Below, piece after piece: positions 22,969-34,524 of a stretch of DNA of 64,000 nt. The stretch is taken from NCBI GenBank assembly GCA_027604005.1, contig JADGJT010000065.1, positions 1 to 64,000 on the forward strand. The letters are read 5' to 3'. The notes below the pieces were generated by a model, which worked only from the letters and a program-made list of their open reading frames with translations, did no database searches and was not told the DNA's origin. Both the position numbers and the translations under genes were made by a program. Source of the DNA: Dinochytrium kinnereticum. Its lineage: Eukaryota; Chytridiomycota; Chytridiomycetes; Chytridiales; Chytridiaceae. How positions within the stretch are numbered: position 1 is the first letter of the stretch; the number at the start of each line of letters is the position of its first letter.

Positions 22969-25900
22969 CTAAGCCATGGGGGCAAGCCCCATAAATTGAA
23001 ACGCTTCTGGTGGTATATTGGGCTGAATGGAGGTAAAAGAAAAAAAAAGGAATATGAAGCATTAAAAAAAGACATAGAATAAAAACAAAACGACAAAATG
23101 AAACCGAATGAAAAGTGATAGAAGACAAAAGTAACGTGCATCTCACCCTTGATCCGTTGAAAGCCTGTAAAGCAGCGTCACCGTTCCACTGAAGCTCAGT
23201 TAAGCATCGGAAAGAGAACTGGTAGTTCAGTCCAGTAGTCTGGGAAAACTGAAGGACCAAGTTATGCTGCATATCATTCTACGAAGAAAAGCAACAACCA
23301 GAATGAAAAGTCAGAAACTCCCAACACACAGAGACCCAAATTCGGATATATAAAAAAAAATTCACAAACACATCAACTAACCAACCCATGTGCTGACTTT
23401 AGAGCCATCAATCCCTGTGCATCAGGAAGCGGTCCCCCTCCAACACCAACACCAACACTAGGCGCCAAACTCATTATGCCATTATCCACAATTCCACTCG
23501 GTGCTGAAGGAGCAGTAACCATCGCTGCTCCAGCACTCTGAGCTCGGCGGGCGCCAGTACCGGCGTTCACGTCACCGACGAGGGTGCCTGAGGTAGGTAC
23601 GGCGGATTGGGGGGACGGAGCGTACTCTTGCCAGACCTTTCGAGGAGACCAGGCTCGGAGGACGAGTTGGTCGTTGAGAATAGAGTAGGGCCAACCGGCC
23701 ATTTCGTGTCTAATAAGGGAGAAAACTTAGGCTGTTGCCTCTTTTTGTTTTAGAAAGATTACCTTGATCCAGGGGCTGCAGGGATGAATGTGAAAGTGCG
23801 GGTGAAGGAATGGTTTGTGTTGATGTCATCTGCGTAAATACAAAGTAAGGCTAGATAACAGAAAAACAAAAACAAAAAGAAGCAACGCGCGTCGTCATAA
23901 CATGTAAAACAAAAAATAAATAAATAACCTTGAAAAAAGTCTCCATAAATAGTTGCTACAACAACGACCCCGAATGTAAGGGTGAGCTGGAAACCGTCCG
24001 CAACAAAAAGCTTCTTATCTGGATGGAAGTTCGTAGGATGAGAGGTTCGTGGTAGCTTTGCAAACATCTGGATAATCGCATGCGGCCCTTTTGCAATGAG
24101 CGAATCCCTTTTTGACGTATCTATACCGAAAAGTCAGCGGCAAAAAAAAAAAAAAAAGGCAAAAGGATTCCAGTAAAAGCAAGATATACAAACTTACCTT
24201 TAGCTGGCCCATTATGATTCCGGTTATATGACAGCCATCCGGTATAATTCTGATGCTTCGGTGGGTTGGGGCCAGTCCGCCTCGAATTCTGATTAATACT
24301 CAACGAGAATAATGCAGTATCGGCATAAAGATCTACCAAGCCCGCCCGATTTTTATCAAACAGGCTGAAAAACCTAATAGGGTATAAATCAGCCAAAGGA
24401 GAGATAAAGAAAAGAATTTATGCAAAGAATAAAGACAACACATACTTTACAATGAACCCCTGAATCAGATCGGCGGTGATCGCGTGATCTACAAAAGATA
24501 GCTTCTCGGTCACCCCAAAGCCCTCATCACCTGCACCAGCAAAGTCGAAGCCAATCTCCTCCGCGAAAAGCATCCTGTCAAGCAGCCGAATGGAAGGGTA
24601 CATATCCTTGATTTTTCTAAGTTAAAGAGAACGCATAGGAATGGAAGGCACAACATTAGACGGGAAAAGGACATTATAAAGATAATAAAGAAGACCAACC
24701 TTCTGTAATCAGCTTCTCCGCCTGGTTTCTTTATCTCGCGTTCCCGGAAAGGATTTGAAAGGAAAATGAGTTCATGAAGGTTGGGTAAATCCTTTCCCCT
24801 CACACCCTCCAGATCACGATAATGCTGAATCAAGTTATCTTGAAATGAAAGGTTTTGAAGTAAAGGGACATGGCTTGGGAGAGATTGAAACGGTCGAAGG
24901 TTGGTTAAGTTGTTGGAATCGAACGAAATTGTGAGGACCTAATCTCGCGAGAAAGCAATAAAAAACAACTAGTCAGCAAAAGCCTTAGCCCAAAAGAAGT
25001 CATTAGAAGCACTCCCAACCTCAGGAAACAGCTGTCCAATCATCTTGCAGATGACTGGTCCAAGTTTTGAAGTCTCAAGCGAATCACTTCCGAACCCAGA
25101 AAGGGCGGGATTGCTCATCATCGCAGCCTCCTTCCCAAGAGCATCAAGTTTAAGATACTTGATTTCTGGATGGTATCTTGATCGCAGCACGCCAGCTAAT
25201 ACTTCAATAACAGATGAGTGGATAACGGTTGCGCCGGCAGAAGAGGACGCGGCCGCGTCGGCTGCTGCACTGATGATGATGGGTCTAGGACCACTTCCTC
25301 GTATTTGGATATTCAACTGAGGCGAAAGAGTTTAAAATTTAGTTTAAAATTCGAGGGGAAGACAACGATACTTCAAGTTATATTGATTTGGAAACCCCAT
25401 ACCTTCTGTCCAGCGTATCTTATGCCATTCAACCGTTGAATCACGCTTGCTTGGGTGGCGTTTCGGACTTTCATAAAAACATCTTCATTTTGAAAGCGAT
25501 GCTGATACAAAAATCCAAGTTTATTACCAACGCCCAAGCGAGGGACCAAACACTGTATACATACCGACAGAATCTCGAATCGCCCAGTTGCTTTTCCCCT
25601 CAAAAAGTCAAACAATGCGTTGTGATCAGCATTGCCTTTCCATCCGCGGACCTCAATACGAAAAGGAGAAGAGTTTAGATGACAAGTGGATGACAGAGGA
25701 GCGGAGGTCCATGAATATGCCATCCTGGCCAAACTGCGGGCGATAACATGTAATGTAATGAATGATAATATGAGACTTACTGAAATCTCAACTGGGATAT
25801 CCTGGCCCTGATTCGGCGTACTTCTTATCCTTCCACCGTACGGGTTCCCTCGGCTGTTGCAAGAGAGAACAGAGTTAACAGCCTGACCCAGAAAGCCATA

Positions 25901-26328
25901 TGAAAAAAACATTATCTCCAGCATGGCTGAACACGGCAGAGGAGCGCAAAGCAGCAGAGTGAAAAACAAAGACTGGCAGGATGAGGACTGCGAGCACAAT
26001 TCCCAATAACCCCAAACAACGAGGCCAAAAAATCCCCAGCAAAGATCACAACACCACGCCATCCTAATCTGCCTCTTTGCGCATCATAATAGTTGATAAG
26101 CTCCTCAACGAACGACGCATACTTTCTAATCTTGCTTCCAGCTACCGTCCCCAGCATCTCAACGTCGCCATCCTGCCCGGCCCTACCGGATATCTGGAAT
26201 CCACCGCCAGCAGCAGCATCACGAGGCCCGCGAGGACCACGGAACGAGCCTCTCGGCGAGCCTCCGCCCGCACCGGCGCCAGAGAAGACGGCAGAGATGT
26301 TCCCTCCTCGGCCTCCTCGTCGGTTCAT
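22969..26328 (-). CDS. MEX67: mRNA export receptor NXF1/Mex67
   Basis: Thirteen exons (26328-26055, 25848-25781, 25651-25565, 25501-25403, 25316-25020, 24938-24700, 24616-24446, 24373-24198, 24120-23929, 23829-23763, 23709-23382, 23278-23147, 23022-22969) give 727 aa. The order is an RG-rich N-terminus, an RRM-like domain at about 114-190 (RGWKGNADHNALFDFLRG, VRNATQASVIQRLNG), leucine-rich repeats at about 205-360 (TISFDSNNLTNLRPFQSL), an NTF2-like domain at about 400-600 (FFSLFDKNRAGLVDLYAD) and a C-terminal UBA/TAP-C fold (TGLNYQFSFRCLTELQWN...NIPPEAF) that binds FG nucleoporins. It exports mRNP from the nucleus as a heterodimer with Mtr2/NXT. The exon 1/2 and exon 3 acceptors (GAG type) are the least certain joins. 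Confidence 0.94.
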
Positions 26329-26712
26329 GCGGACTGATTTTTCTCAGAGGAAAAAAAGGTAAATTTCCCAAAAATAAAAAACGCCTTTGAGGGCGACTTC
26401 TGGGTCGTCTCGCCTCTCCACTGGACGCCGTCATGCGAACCAACGCGCGGACGATGAGGGCAAACGCTAAGAAATGGGATGCATGCGCGGTCAGAAGGGC
26501 GGTTTATTCTTTCTGGATGTGCGTGCGGGTACGTCGGCTGGAGAGACGCGGTGCTGGGAGGTTCCAGGATGTGCGTGCGCGGTGGCTGCGCCATAACATC
26601 ACCATCCGTACGCAGTCAGGCAAAGCTCACCACTATGCTCTCTGGTCTCTCTGGGTCAGCGGTGCGCCATTTGTAAAGGGATTTATTTTCCACATGCTGG
26701 TACCGCGGATAT
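26329..26712. other. Intergenic region, no gene seen
   Basis: Promoter side of NXF1 and 3' side of the oxygenase gene, both on the minus strand. No supported ORF. Confidence 0.4.
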
Positions 26713-28020
26713 TCAGTAACTCTTTATAGTCCCATCGTCCGTGTTGCTCTTGCGAAACACGGATGCCCATTTCTCCGAGATGTACTGACCAAAAGACACA
26801 CTTCCAATCCTATTCACCAGGGACTCGCTCTGCTGATGGGGAGACTCCCTCTGATCTTTGAACAGGCTAAGCTCCTGGAACAGTCCAACCCCCTTCCCGT
26901 CATTCGCCAGAGACTCATCAACCTCATTCGCCACGGAGAGCTTAGCATCGTAATTAGGATAGTAGAAAAAGACAAAAGACACGCGCTCCTCAGTCGCCGT
27001 CACAACGCGATGCAGGGGAGATCTCACACGCCCCTTTGTGATTAAGGAAAGGTAGTCACCAGCGTTGACGATAATCGCACCTTCGACTGGGTTCACCGTT
27101 GCCCAAGAAATGTCATCCGCTTGCGACTGAGGCTTATCTTTCTTCAAGGCAATCTGAAGCCCAGGAACCTTGCTGGAGATGAGGGTGAGGTAACCCCAGT
27201 CAGTGTGGGCCGATGAACCGATCCTATCAACATCAGGAATATAGTCCTCGCGCTTGGCAGCCCCGCCGTGACGATCGTAAGGGTAGTATTTAAACATTCT
27301 CATGAGAGAGATGGTCTCTCCCTCCTTGCAGCTTTCCACTAGATCTTTCGACTTCAAACCCCAAGCCAAGCAGCTTGTGACGGATTCTGCGACCTTGACA
27401 GAGAGGTTGTAGTAGTTGTGCAGCGCCTGCTTTGTGGATTCCGACATGGAAGAAGGAAAAACGTTTGGGCCTTGCAAGGGGTTCCGCGGGGCTTCATTGG
27501 CATCCCAGCTGTAGCCATAGCTGAACGCCTCTTTTACCTCCAATGCCGAGCTCCCCGACTCGCCGCCTTTTTTTGTTCATGCGGTTTTTCGGGGGAAAAG
27601 TATAGTAAGCCAAAGATAAGATGAAGGAGAAGCCGGGAGGCCAGGCAACATTCTTCCCCTGCAAACCATACATGCCAACCTCCAGATCGGAAGTCAATGC
27701 TATGAAAACGACGACGACATACCCACTCCAACGTATCCCCGTGTGAAACCCCCTGGCTTGATGGGTATTTCCTTCTTGACCTCCAGCGGAAGATCGAAGA
27801 ACTGCAGTGCCGCAGCATACGTCTCCTCTAGTATGGTTGGAGAAACGGGATGCCCAACGAGAGCAAAAGCGCCAAACTTCTCAAGGGCCTCCAGCATCCG
27901 CGCAGCGCAGGCATCCCTCCTCGAGTGCTTCTCGGATCCCGTAGCGCCGTCCCCGGCCATGAATGGCGAGATGTCGACGATGGGCAAGTCGATGAGGTGC
28001 TGCAGCGGTGGCGAGGGCAT
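26713..28020 (-). CDS. 2-oxoglutarate/Fe(II)-dependent oxygenase (isopenicillin-N-synthase-like)
   Basis: Two exons, 28020-27723 and 27566-26713, give 383 aa. The N-terminal DIOX_N region has LPIVDISPFM and the joined stretch GGESGSSALEVKEAFSYGY, which proves the splice. The C-terminal double-stranded beta-helix carries the Fe(II) ligands in SAHTDWGYLTL (HxD) and SPLHRV (distal His), and the 2-oxoglutarate-binding RVSF (RxS). Members oxidise small molecules, in reactions such as hydroxylation, desaturation or ring closure; the substrate here cannot be inferred. It lies alone, with no neighbouring biosynthetic cluster, and has a 157-nt intron. It is divergent from the disordered-protein gene at 28662. 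Confidence 0.92.
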
Positions 28021-28661
28021 TTTTCACGGTTTGATGAAATTTCGAATCGCTGGGGCAGGCAAGGCGAGGGCGCTGCTGCCACTGACCGATCGTCCCTCTC
28101 CCTCTCTTCTGGTGGAGAGTGCGTGCCTGGAGTCTGTGCGCGCAAGCAGTCGCCAGCACCGCTCCCTTCAGTCGTCCATTCGTCCATTCAATCCGCTGCC
28201 TCTCTGCCTTTGAACGCCATCCGCCATCACGCGTCGACCGCTGCCTGCAGTCGCCTGCCCTTGACGCGTGTCCCCTTCAACAAACACATTCTTCATTCAG
28301 TCTTCCTTCTTTCTTTATTATTGTTGTGGTTATTGGTGGCAGCGCAACGAAGAGGAGAAAAAAGATTATCATCGATTTAATGGGCGAAGGGGCTTGTCTT
28401 GCCTCTCATTCCTTCGTTAAACCGTTGACGCTTGCCCCCAAACAACGGAAAACGACGACGACGACGACGACGGGCGACAACGGGCGACAACGGCCGACCG
28501 CGTCTCCTTTTAGGGGCTGTCTGTTCAAAGCGAGGGGAGACTCTTCAGAAAAGGCCATCTGCGACCTTCGGCACTCACACATCGTTGCTTGACCAAAGAA
28601 GCTGCTTGCGAGCTGATTCACTCATCCGCACGCACGCACACGCACGCCGTTGCTTTGCACA
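28021..28661. promoter_or_regulatory. Divergent intergenic region with ACG microsatellite
   Basis: About 0.64 kb between the starts of the oxygenase and the Ser/Pro-rich protein. It contains an ACG trinucleotide repeat (28451-28472) followed by two GGGCGACAAC units, and CACGCACGC repeats near 28630. It presumably carries both promoters. Confidence 0.5.
28451..28472 (+). repeat. ACG trinucleotide microsatellite
   Basis: Seven ACG units, followed directly by two copies of a 10-mer GGGCGACAAC. Confidence 0.85.
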
Positions 28662-30809
28662 ATGCTTGGACTGAGGAGGCATCGCCGTTCCTCTTATTCA
28701 GCCACTTCAATCAAAAGCGATGACGACAGTCTGCGCTCCAAAAGTGTTGTCGAGGACGACGGCGCAACGGCGGACTCATCCACGCACCATCAAGAACGGA
28801 GATGGACCAAATCGCTTCTGCGTGACCCACATGAGGCACCCGCTCAAGTCCCTTCGTCGCATCCGCCACCACTCCCAGCCAATGCTTTCGCTCAAATTGC
28901 CACAGCCCGTTCGGCGTCCTCTTGGAAGGGTGGCGTCACCGGCAGCAGCAGCAGCAAGGAAACGCAGTCTTTTCGCTCAACTGGGACAGCCCCCTTCATC
29001 CCTCCACCTCAGTCGATGCAGTATAGGAACAATGCGGCTGATTATATTGTTGAAGAGGAAGTCTATCTTCCACCGTCAAACAACATTCACCTTTACGTCA
29101 AGCCTGACATGATGGATGCGCAACCTCAACCACGCAGTCACAGGCTTCGTTATCCATCATCCTCTTCGTCGACGGAGTCAAGCACGTTTGATGATTGGAC
29201 GCAACCAGCGCCAAGCAACGCCGCCCAAGTGCCAACAACAGCCTCTATGCACAAGCCCATCGTCCCGTCTTCTGATCCCACTGAAGGCTTTCCCCTTTCA
29301 AAGTTCTCATGGTCACGAAGGGCCTTCAGAAAGTCTTCCGCCAGGCCACCCACCCCACCATCAACCGTTTTCCCCTCGGGTCGAATGAAATTTGAGCCAG
29401 TCGAGCCGTCGGACGGCTTGGCCAACCCTCTTGTCATTCGCTCTTCGCTTTCATCCACATCCCTTTCGACCCTTAACAACGGATACACTGATCGTTTGGA
29501 AGTCGCGGGTTCCGCGCCTGGGATGGCAAAGGACCACGCGAGGACTTGGAATTGGGGATCTGCAACGGGCTCTACCAAGATGATGATGAGGCGGTTTGGA
29601 GGAAAGATGGGCCGTCATGAGTCTGATCATGTCCCCAAGAACCCTCATCGTTCAGGGGTGAATGGTGATGGTAGTCCCACGGTTTATGCTCAGGAGCAGT
29701 CTATCGCATCTTATACCTTCTTGAGGAGTTCGACTTCGATATCCTCCGGAACTCCCGCGTCCTCCATTCATGACGGGGAAGATGAGGGATACTGCTCACC
29801 TCGGACGAGTGAGCAGGGTAGTGTGTTTGGCGTCGGTGCTCCAAGTGGGCCATGGTCGTTACCCCAGCCTTCCAACAGATCCGACAGGTCAATGGGTGTT
29901 TCAAATGGCTCCGTCTTTTCATGGACTGTTCCATCCATGTCACGGTTCGTTATTTTCTCTTTCAAAAAGGCCCCTCTATCACCAACCGCTTACTTTGTTC
30001 TGGGTGGAAGCACCTCCCTCATTGCCTAATCTTTCCTCTTTAACTAATACCATTTGAATCCACTCAGATCTACCTCTTTAAACCCTCCTCTTAGCTCTCA
30101 ACCATCCCCCAAGGCACCCTTCTTCGATGTCTCATCCATTCCACCCACTGCAAAGCCCAGGCCGTCATCCCCGTTTCCTCCTCTATCGCGTCGTCAGAAT
30201 GCCTCAAGTCCAGTACCCTCATTCAACCAACAACTCAAAACCAATCACAATCGCAAGACATCTGCCCCTCCTCATCGGTCTACCTCACCATTACCACCTT
30301 GGTCGGAATTTGTGTCTTCTCAGTATGATGATGGTTTAGCGAGTGGAAGCAGTCGACCTTCCACCCCGTCGTCTTTGTTTGGCCCAGTCTCCCCAGTGTC
30401 TCCACATCCTTCTTCTGCTTCCCCGACTCCTAGCAATACGTCCGTGTTTAGGAGATTCTTGAGACACAAGGACAGTGTCGAGTCCTCTCGGATGAGATTC
30501 ACAAAGCATAAGGAGAGCGACGAATCTCTTCATTCGACATCTCATCGAACGGTCACGCCTAAACCTTCCTCTCCTGGACCTGATGAAGCTCATTGGCGCC
30601 CATTTTCACCTGATGGAGGGCAGAGACCTGGTTTTGTAAGGTTGGCTAGGCAGCCCGTCAAGAACGTTGACGAGACGCAGAGAAGAGGGAGGCCTTTATC
30701 TTGGAGGTTAGATCAAGGACTTGAGCCGCTTGCTGCGCCGCCTACTTTTTCGCCTTCAGGTGTTTCGATCGTTCAGCTTGTTTTGGGCGGGTCGCCAGCG
30801 GTGCCTTGA
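28662..30809 (+). CDS. Ser/Pro-rich intrinsically disordered protein
   Basis: Two exons, 28662-29944 and 30068-30809, give 674 aa. The start MLGLRRHRRSSYSATS is basic. The rest is rich in Ser, Pro and Thr with many SP/TP and RxxS sites, suggesting a heavily phosphorylated, unstructured protein. Two stretches look alike: KFSWSRRAFRKSSARPPTPP in the first exon and FRRFLRHKDSVESSRMRFTK in the second, both basic-aromatic motifs within disorder. The intron join (TCACG/GTTCGT to CTCAG/A) restores one continuous frame. No domain was recognised. Comparable proteins are often cell-polarity, signalling or cytoskeletal scaffolds, but nothing here shows that. Confidence 0.65.
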
Positions 30810-31544
30810 TTATTTTTTATTACATTTTCCATTCCTTAATTATGTAGGGGTGGGATAGCGTTGTTTCTTTATCGAATGAGGAGATTCCTGCTGCTTGATG
30901 GCGCAAGCAGGTTTAACCATTCGTCTGAGTGTCAGCTCCTACGAACCATTTCACTGGCACTGACTGCGCGAACTGCCTGTTTTTTACACGTTTCTTGTTT
31001 TATTCTTCCCCTGCGCTTTCCCTTCATTTCCCCTTACTCCCAGGTGCGATCATGATACCTTTAACATCAAAAATACTGCCTTGAGCCATTCTATTGTCGG
31101 ACTTTATCTCAGTCTCAGAAAATTTCATATTTCTTGTCTACAAAATTCTTGCCAGACACATTCGACCCCCAGACCACAACACTCCCCCTAACACCCACCC
31201 CGTTAGCGTTGACGGTCCCTTCGGAGACCATCTCTCTGCACCTTCCTGCACCCTTCTGCGTGGTCTTCTCATAATTCTCCGCTGCACTTCTCTTTTGAAT
31301 TTCTTTGCCTTCAGCCGCTGTCGTGTGCAGACGCACGGGACTCTTTCGGAGTTTCTTCCACTACCTTCAGCTCGGCCGTCCAGCCTTGCTCGTAAGCACA
31401 AATTATCGTTATCTCGGCACTTACCTCCAGAAGGAGTCAGATATCACATACCTTAAAATAGGCGACTACTTCGCCCCAAACAACTCCAGTTGACCCCGAA
31501 ACCTAATTGGGGGTTCTCTTCATACGGGTAGCCAAACTTCAAAG
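30810..31544. promoter_or_regulatory. Upstream region of the full-length family A gene
   Basis: No gene seen. The block at 31425-31441 (CTCCAGAAGGAGTCAGA) and the stretch at 31512-31544 match the upstream region of the left family A copy, the latter near-perfectly, so transcription signals are probably shared. Confidence 0.5.
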
Positions 31545-31626
31545 GTATGTTATCATTGGTTATCCATCGACTCATTCGCAAATAGCACCAGATAATCACT
31601 TTTTGATACAATACGCCTTGTGACAG
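31545..31626 (+). other. 5'-UTR intron of the family A gene (central copy)
   Basis: An 82-nt intron with donor GTATGT and acceptor GACAG, ending at the start codon. It differs from the intron at 116-197 by three bases. Confidence 0.7.
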
Positions 31627-34524
31627 ATGGGGTCCAAGGTGTCCAAGGAGCCCAAGGACGCCCGGGCGATCAACCTCAACTTCAACTTCAACGTTGGAGA
31701 CAAGAAATCACAACGCCTGGTGGTTTCGCAGCCTGACATTCACAGTGACACTGTGAACGTTAACATGAGGGTCGAGGCGACGAATGACGAGGAAGTCAGT
31801 ACTGTCCTTGATGACGAAAAGAGCATAAGCTCCATGGTATCCACGCGAGGAACCCAGTCCGTTGACAGTGGCAGCGATATCGTCTACGCATCTTCATCGG
31901 CCACTATTCTGTCAGACAAAGCGGCTGAAACTCAGTTCCCGTCGACTGGTCCGGCAGAACTAGAGAAGCTTCAACGCAAGGTCACTGCACTTGAGGACGA
32001 CATTGGTCTCAAGATGGGAAAGGTTGAAGAAGACGTTAAGCTTCTTCTCCAAAGCCAAGAGCAGCAGCAGATTTTCAACCAGAGGTTGGAGGCTCTCAAT
32101 GTTAAAAGACTTGATGATATCTGTTCTATCATTTCGGAAATTCGCAAGACCCAAGAGCAGAACTCCTCAGTCATCACGGAGACTGTTACGAGGACCGTTG
32201 GCGATGCTGTGGCATCTTTGAACGAAAGCATCGTTGAACTTCGTCTGCGTCACGACAAAGACATCTTGAAACTGTCTACCGCTATCGAGGCTAAAGCGGA
32301 CGCAACGGTGGAGGCTTTCCAGACATCTATTGCCTCGTCGTTGACTCAGATCATCGAGCCATTAACCAAGCAAATCGAGGTTACTTCTAGCTCTATTGCT
32401 CAGCAAAGTGGTCTTCTCGCTTCCCACCAGAAGTCCATTGATTCCCTTGCTGCTGCCCGTGACGAGTCCTCGATCATCGAGACTGTTAACAAGACTGTTG
32501 TCGATGTTATGGCCGCTTTGAACGAACGCTTCGTTGGCCTTCGTCTGCGTCACGACCAAGACATCTTGAATTTGTCTACCGCTATCGACAAAAAGTCGGA
32601 TTTCGGGATGGATGAGCTTCAGGCGTCTATTGCTTTGGCGTTGACTCAAGTTATCGAACCATTGACGAAACAAATCGAGGCTACGTCCACTTCCGTTGCT
32701 CAGAAAAGCTGCATTCTTGCTTCTCACCAGCAGGCTATCAAGTCTCTTTCTATCGCCCAAAACGAGTCCTTGATCGATGCGTCTGTTAAAAGTGCAGTTG
32801 GTAATTCTTTTGTCCGTTTGAATGAAAGCATTGAGGGTCTTTGTCTGCGTCAAGACAATGACTTTCTGAAATTGTCTACCACTATCGATTCAAAGGTTGC
32901 ATCCCGGTTCAACGATCTGCAGACATCCATCGTTTCGTCTATGGCCCGAGCGATCGAGTCTATGGCTAAACAGACCGAGAATGCTTCTTCCTCTTTTGTG
33001 AAGCAACTTTGTTTGGACTCATCTGATGAGAAATCGACGGAACTGGCCATTGCAGCCGAAAAGATCGAAGATATTCAAACGCAACGCAAGGAGCCAATCA
33101 CCTCTAATGTTGACATGACGAAGAAAAAGCCTATGCGGGATGATATCCAGGTAAACTTGTTCTCCGATCGCAGAAGCGATTCTCTGGACGCGAGCTCTAC
33201 TGTAAAGGACGTATTGGAGTGTAAGGCTATGGCAGACGACCTAACCCCTTCTGATGAAAAAGTATTGACCCTGTCGGACAGTATTCATGTTGATTTTAAT
33301 GGAAGCGAGGAACATACACTGGATGTCAAAGGTATTGGAGGTTTTATGGATGTAAAGGAGAGGAGTGAGCCGGTAACTTCCGACCTAGAGCCTAAGGATA
33401 TTGAAACCTCCCCTGCGACGATGTCTGACGTAACCTTGACCAACTCTTCGACTAATTCAAATCTCAACTTTACCACCGCGCCACCTATTCTCTCTGTTGT
33501 TGCTCAAATTGAAAACGCTCGTGCCTTTGAAGTTACAGACGAACCTGCCGCTGTTGTCGATCAAGATCACTCCGTTATCCAAGCGAATTCCATTGCTATT
33601 GAAGACGTGCCCTTAGGTCGTGAGATTTCCACAGAAGATGTATTCCTAGGATGTGAGAATTCTTCTGAGGTTGTCATCGCCGAAGACCTGACCATGACTG
33701 TCTCTAAAACTCTCGAGGCCAAAGATGTTGTTGTGGATGTTGGAATTACTAAAGGACCAGCTGATGTCGTCAATCTTGCTGATAAAACTGCTGTCGCCCC
33801 TTCTGAAACCGTTAATTTCACCCTTCCGAACCTTTCCGCAGAATCTGTTTTCGGCTCTACCTCGTCGCTGAATGAATCGAAAGTTATTTTCCGATCCGGC
33901 CCAACTCGGCAATCTCTTAACGGCAAGGGAATAATTGTTGACGACATACCTGAAGAAGACGCGATGAGGAAAAAGGGACGTTTTCTCAATATTCCATCCG
34001 CAACGACATTGGTGAAGAAAATGAGCACTCCCGTTTTTGCGCAACCTAGTTCTACTTTTTCCTTTAGAGACGCTGGTCTTAGTGGCGCAACCCTTGATAA
34101 AAACAATGGACATCAAGACCTTGGGAAGGAGATGAAGATTATGAAGGATGGCCTTCGGTTTGACTTTGCAGCCATGTCCTCAACTCTCAAGCCTTCCACT
34201 CCGATCGTCTTTGGCAGTTCTAATGTTGAGACCGTTAGCAAGCCGAGCATGTCAAAACGCAAGCCGCTCCTTCACCGTGATACTCTATCCGCACCGAAAG
34301 CTCAGCCGGAACCTGCGAAAAAGGTCATGATGGACCCGGCTCAATTGAGTCGCCTTCTTTTGTTGCAACATATTAGGAGACTTGAGGCTGGAGAGGCGCG
34401 TCAGACGGCACCAAGCAAGTCTGAACCGTCTATAGTTGATCCTGTTTCGCCGCCAGCGGAAGTGGGGAAGAGTGAAGCCGGGAAGAAGACGAAGAAGGGT
34501 AAGAAGAACAAGAAGAAGAAGTAA
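31627..34524 (+). CDS. Family A myristoylated coiled-coil protein with three internal repeats
   Basis: Intronless ORF of 965 aa. It starts MGSKVSKEPKD, a MGxxxSK N-myristoylation signal closely resembling that of Src kinases, followed by the Asn/Phe strand INLNFNFNVGD. Residues about 115-175 form a coiled coil (LEDDIGLKMGKVEEDVKLLL). Residues 179-472 are three consecutive 100-residue repeats, each with SLNES..LRLRHD.DILKLSTAI and EPLTKQIE motifs. A long acidic, low-complexity region follows, then a conserved C-terminal block (RKKGRFLNIP, GLRFDFAAMSSTLKPSTP, DPAQLSRLLLLQHIRRLE) and a Lys-rich tail (GKKTKKGKKNKKKK). The gene at 54613-57246 is a diverged paralogue and 1-115 is the end of a near-identical one. 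No enzymatic domain is seen. I infer a membrane-tethered scaffold; the function is unknown. Confidence 0.85.
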   Translation: MGSKVSKEPKDARAINLNFNFNVGDKKSQRLVVSQPDIHSDTVNVNMRVEATNDEEVSTVLDDEKSISSMVSTRGTQSVDSGSDIVYASSSATILSDKAAETQFPSTGPAELEKLQRKVTALEDDIGLKMGKVEEDVKLLLQSQEQQQIFNQRLEALNVKRLDDICSIISEIRKTQEQNSSVITETVTRTVGDAVASLNESIVELRLRHDKDILKLSTAIEAKADATVEAFQTSIASSLTQIIEPLTKQIEVTSSSIAQQSGLLASHQKSIDSLAAARDESSIIETVNKTVVDVMAALNERFVGLRLRHDQDILNLSTAIDKKSDFGMDELQASIALALTQVIEPLTKQIEATSTSVAQKSCILASHQQAIKSLSIAQNESLIDASVKSAVGNSFVRLNESIEGLCLRQDNDFLKLSTTIDSKVASRFNDLQTSIVSSMARAIESMAKQTENASSSFVKQLCLDSSDEKSTELAIAAEKIEDIQTQRKEPITSNVDMTKKKPMRDDIQVNLFSDRRSDSLDASSTVKDVLECKAMADDLTPSDEKVLTLSDSIHVDFNGSEEHTLDVKGIGGFMDVKERSEPVTSDLEPKDIETSPATMSDVTLTNSSTNSNLNFTTAPPILSVVAQIENARAFEVTDEPAAVVDQDHSVIQANSIAIEDVPLGREISTEDVFLGCENSSEVVIAEDLTMTVSKTLEAKDVVVDVGITKGPADVVNLADKTAVAPSETVNFTLPNLSAESVFGSTSSLNESKVIFRSGPTRQSLNGKGIIVDDIPEEDAMRKKGRFLNIPSATTLVKKMSTPVFAQPSSTFSFRDAGLSGATLDKNNGHQDLGKEMKIMKDGLRFDFAAMSSTLKPSTPIVFGSSNVETVSKPSMSKRKPLLHRDTLSAPKAQPEPAKKVMMDPAQLSRLLLLQHIRRLEAGEARQTAPSKSEPSIVDPVSPPAEVGKSEAGKKTKKGKKNKKKK
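32161..33042 (+). repeat. Three in-frame 300-bp tandem repeats inside the family A gene
   Basis: Units start at 32161, 32461 and 32761, exactly 300 bp apart, each encoding about 100 residues; the third fades near 33042. They begin with NSSVITETV, DESSIIETV and NESLIDASV and share CGTCTGCGTCA-type stretches in the same positions. No indels separate the units. The diverged paralogue at 54613-57246 appears to carry a single degenerate unit. Confidence 0.9.

Noticed and set aside
26713..30809. Secondary-metabolite cluster around the 2-oxoglutarate oxygenase
   Set aside because: Neighbours are NXF1 and a disordered protein; no synthase, transporter or pathway regulator is nearby.
31500..34524. 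Family A genes as transposable elements
   Set aside because: No terminal repeats, target-site duplications or transposase/integrase motifs; the repeats are internal and coding.
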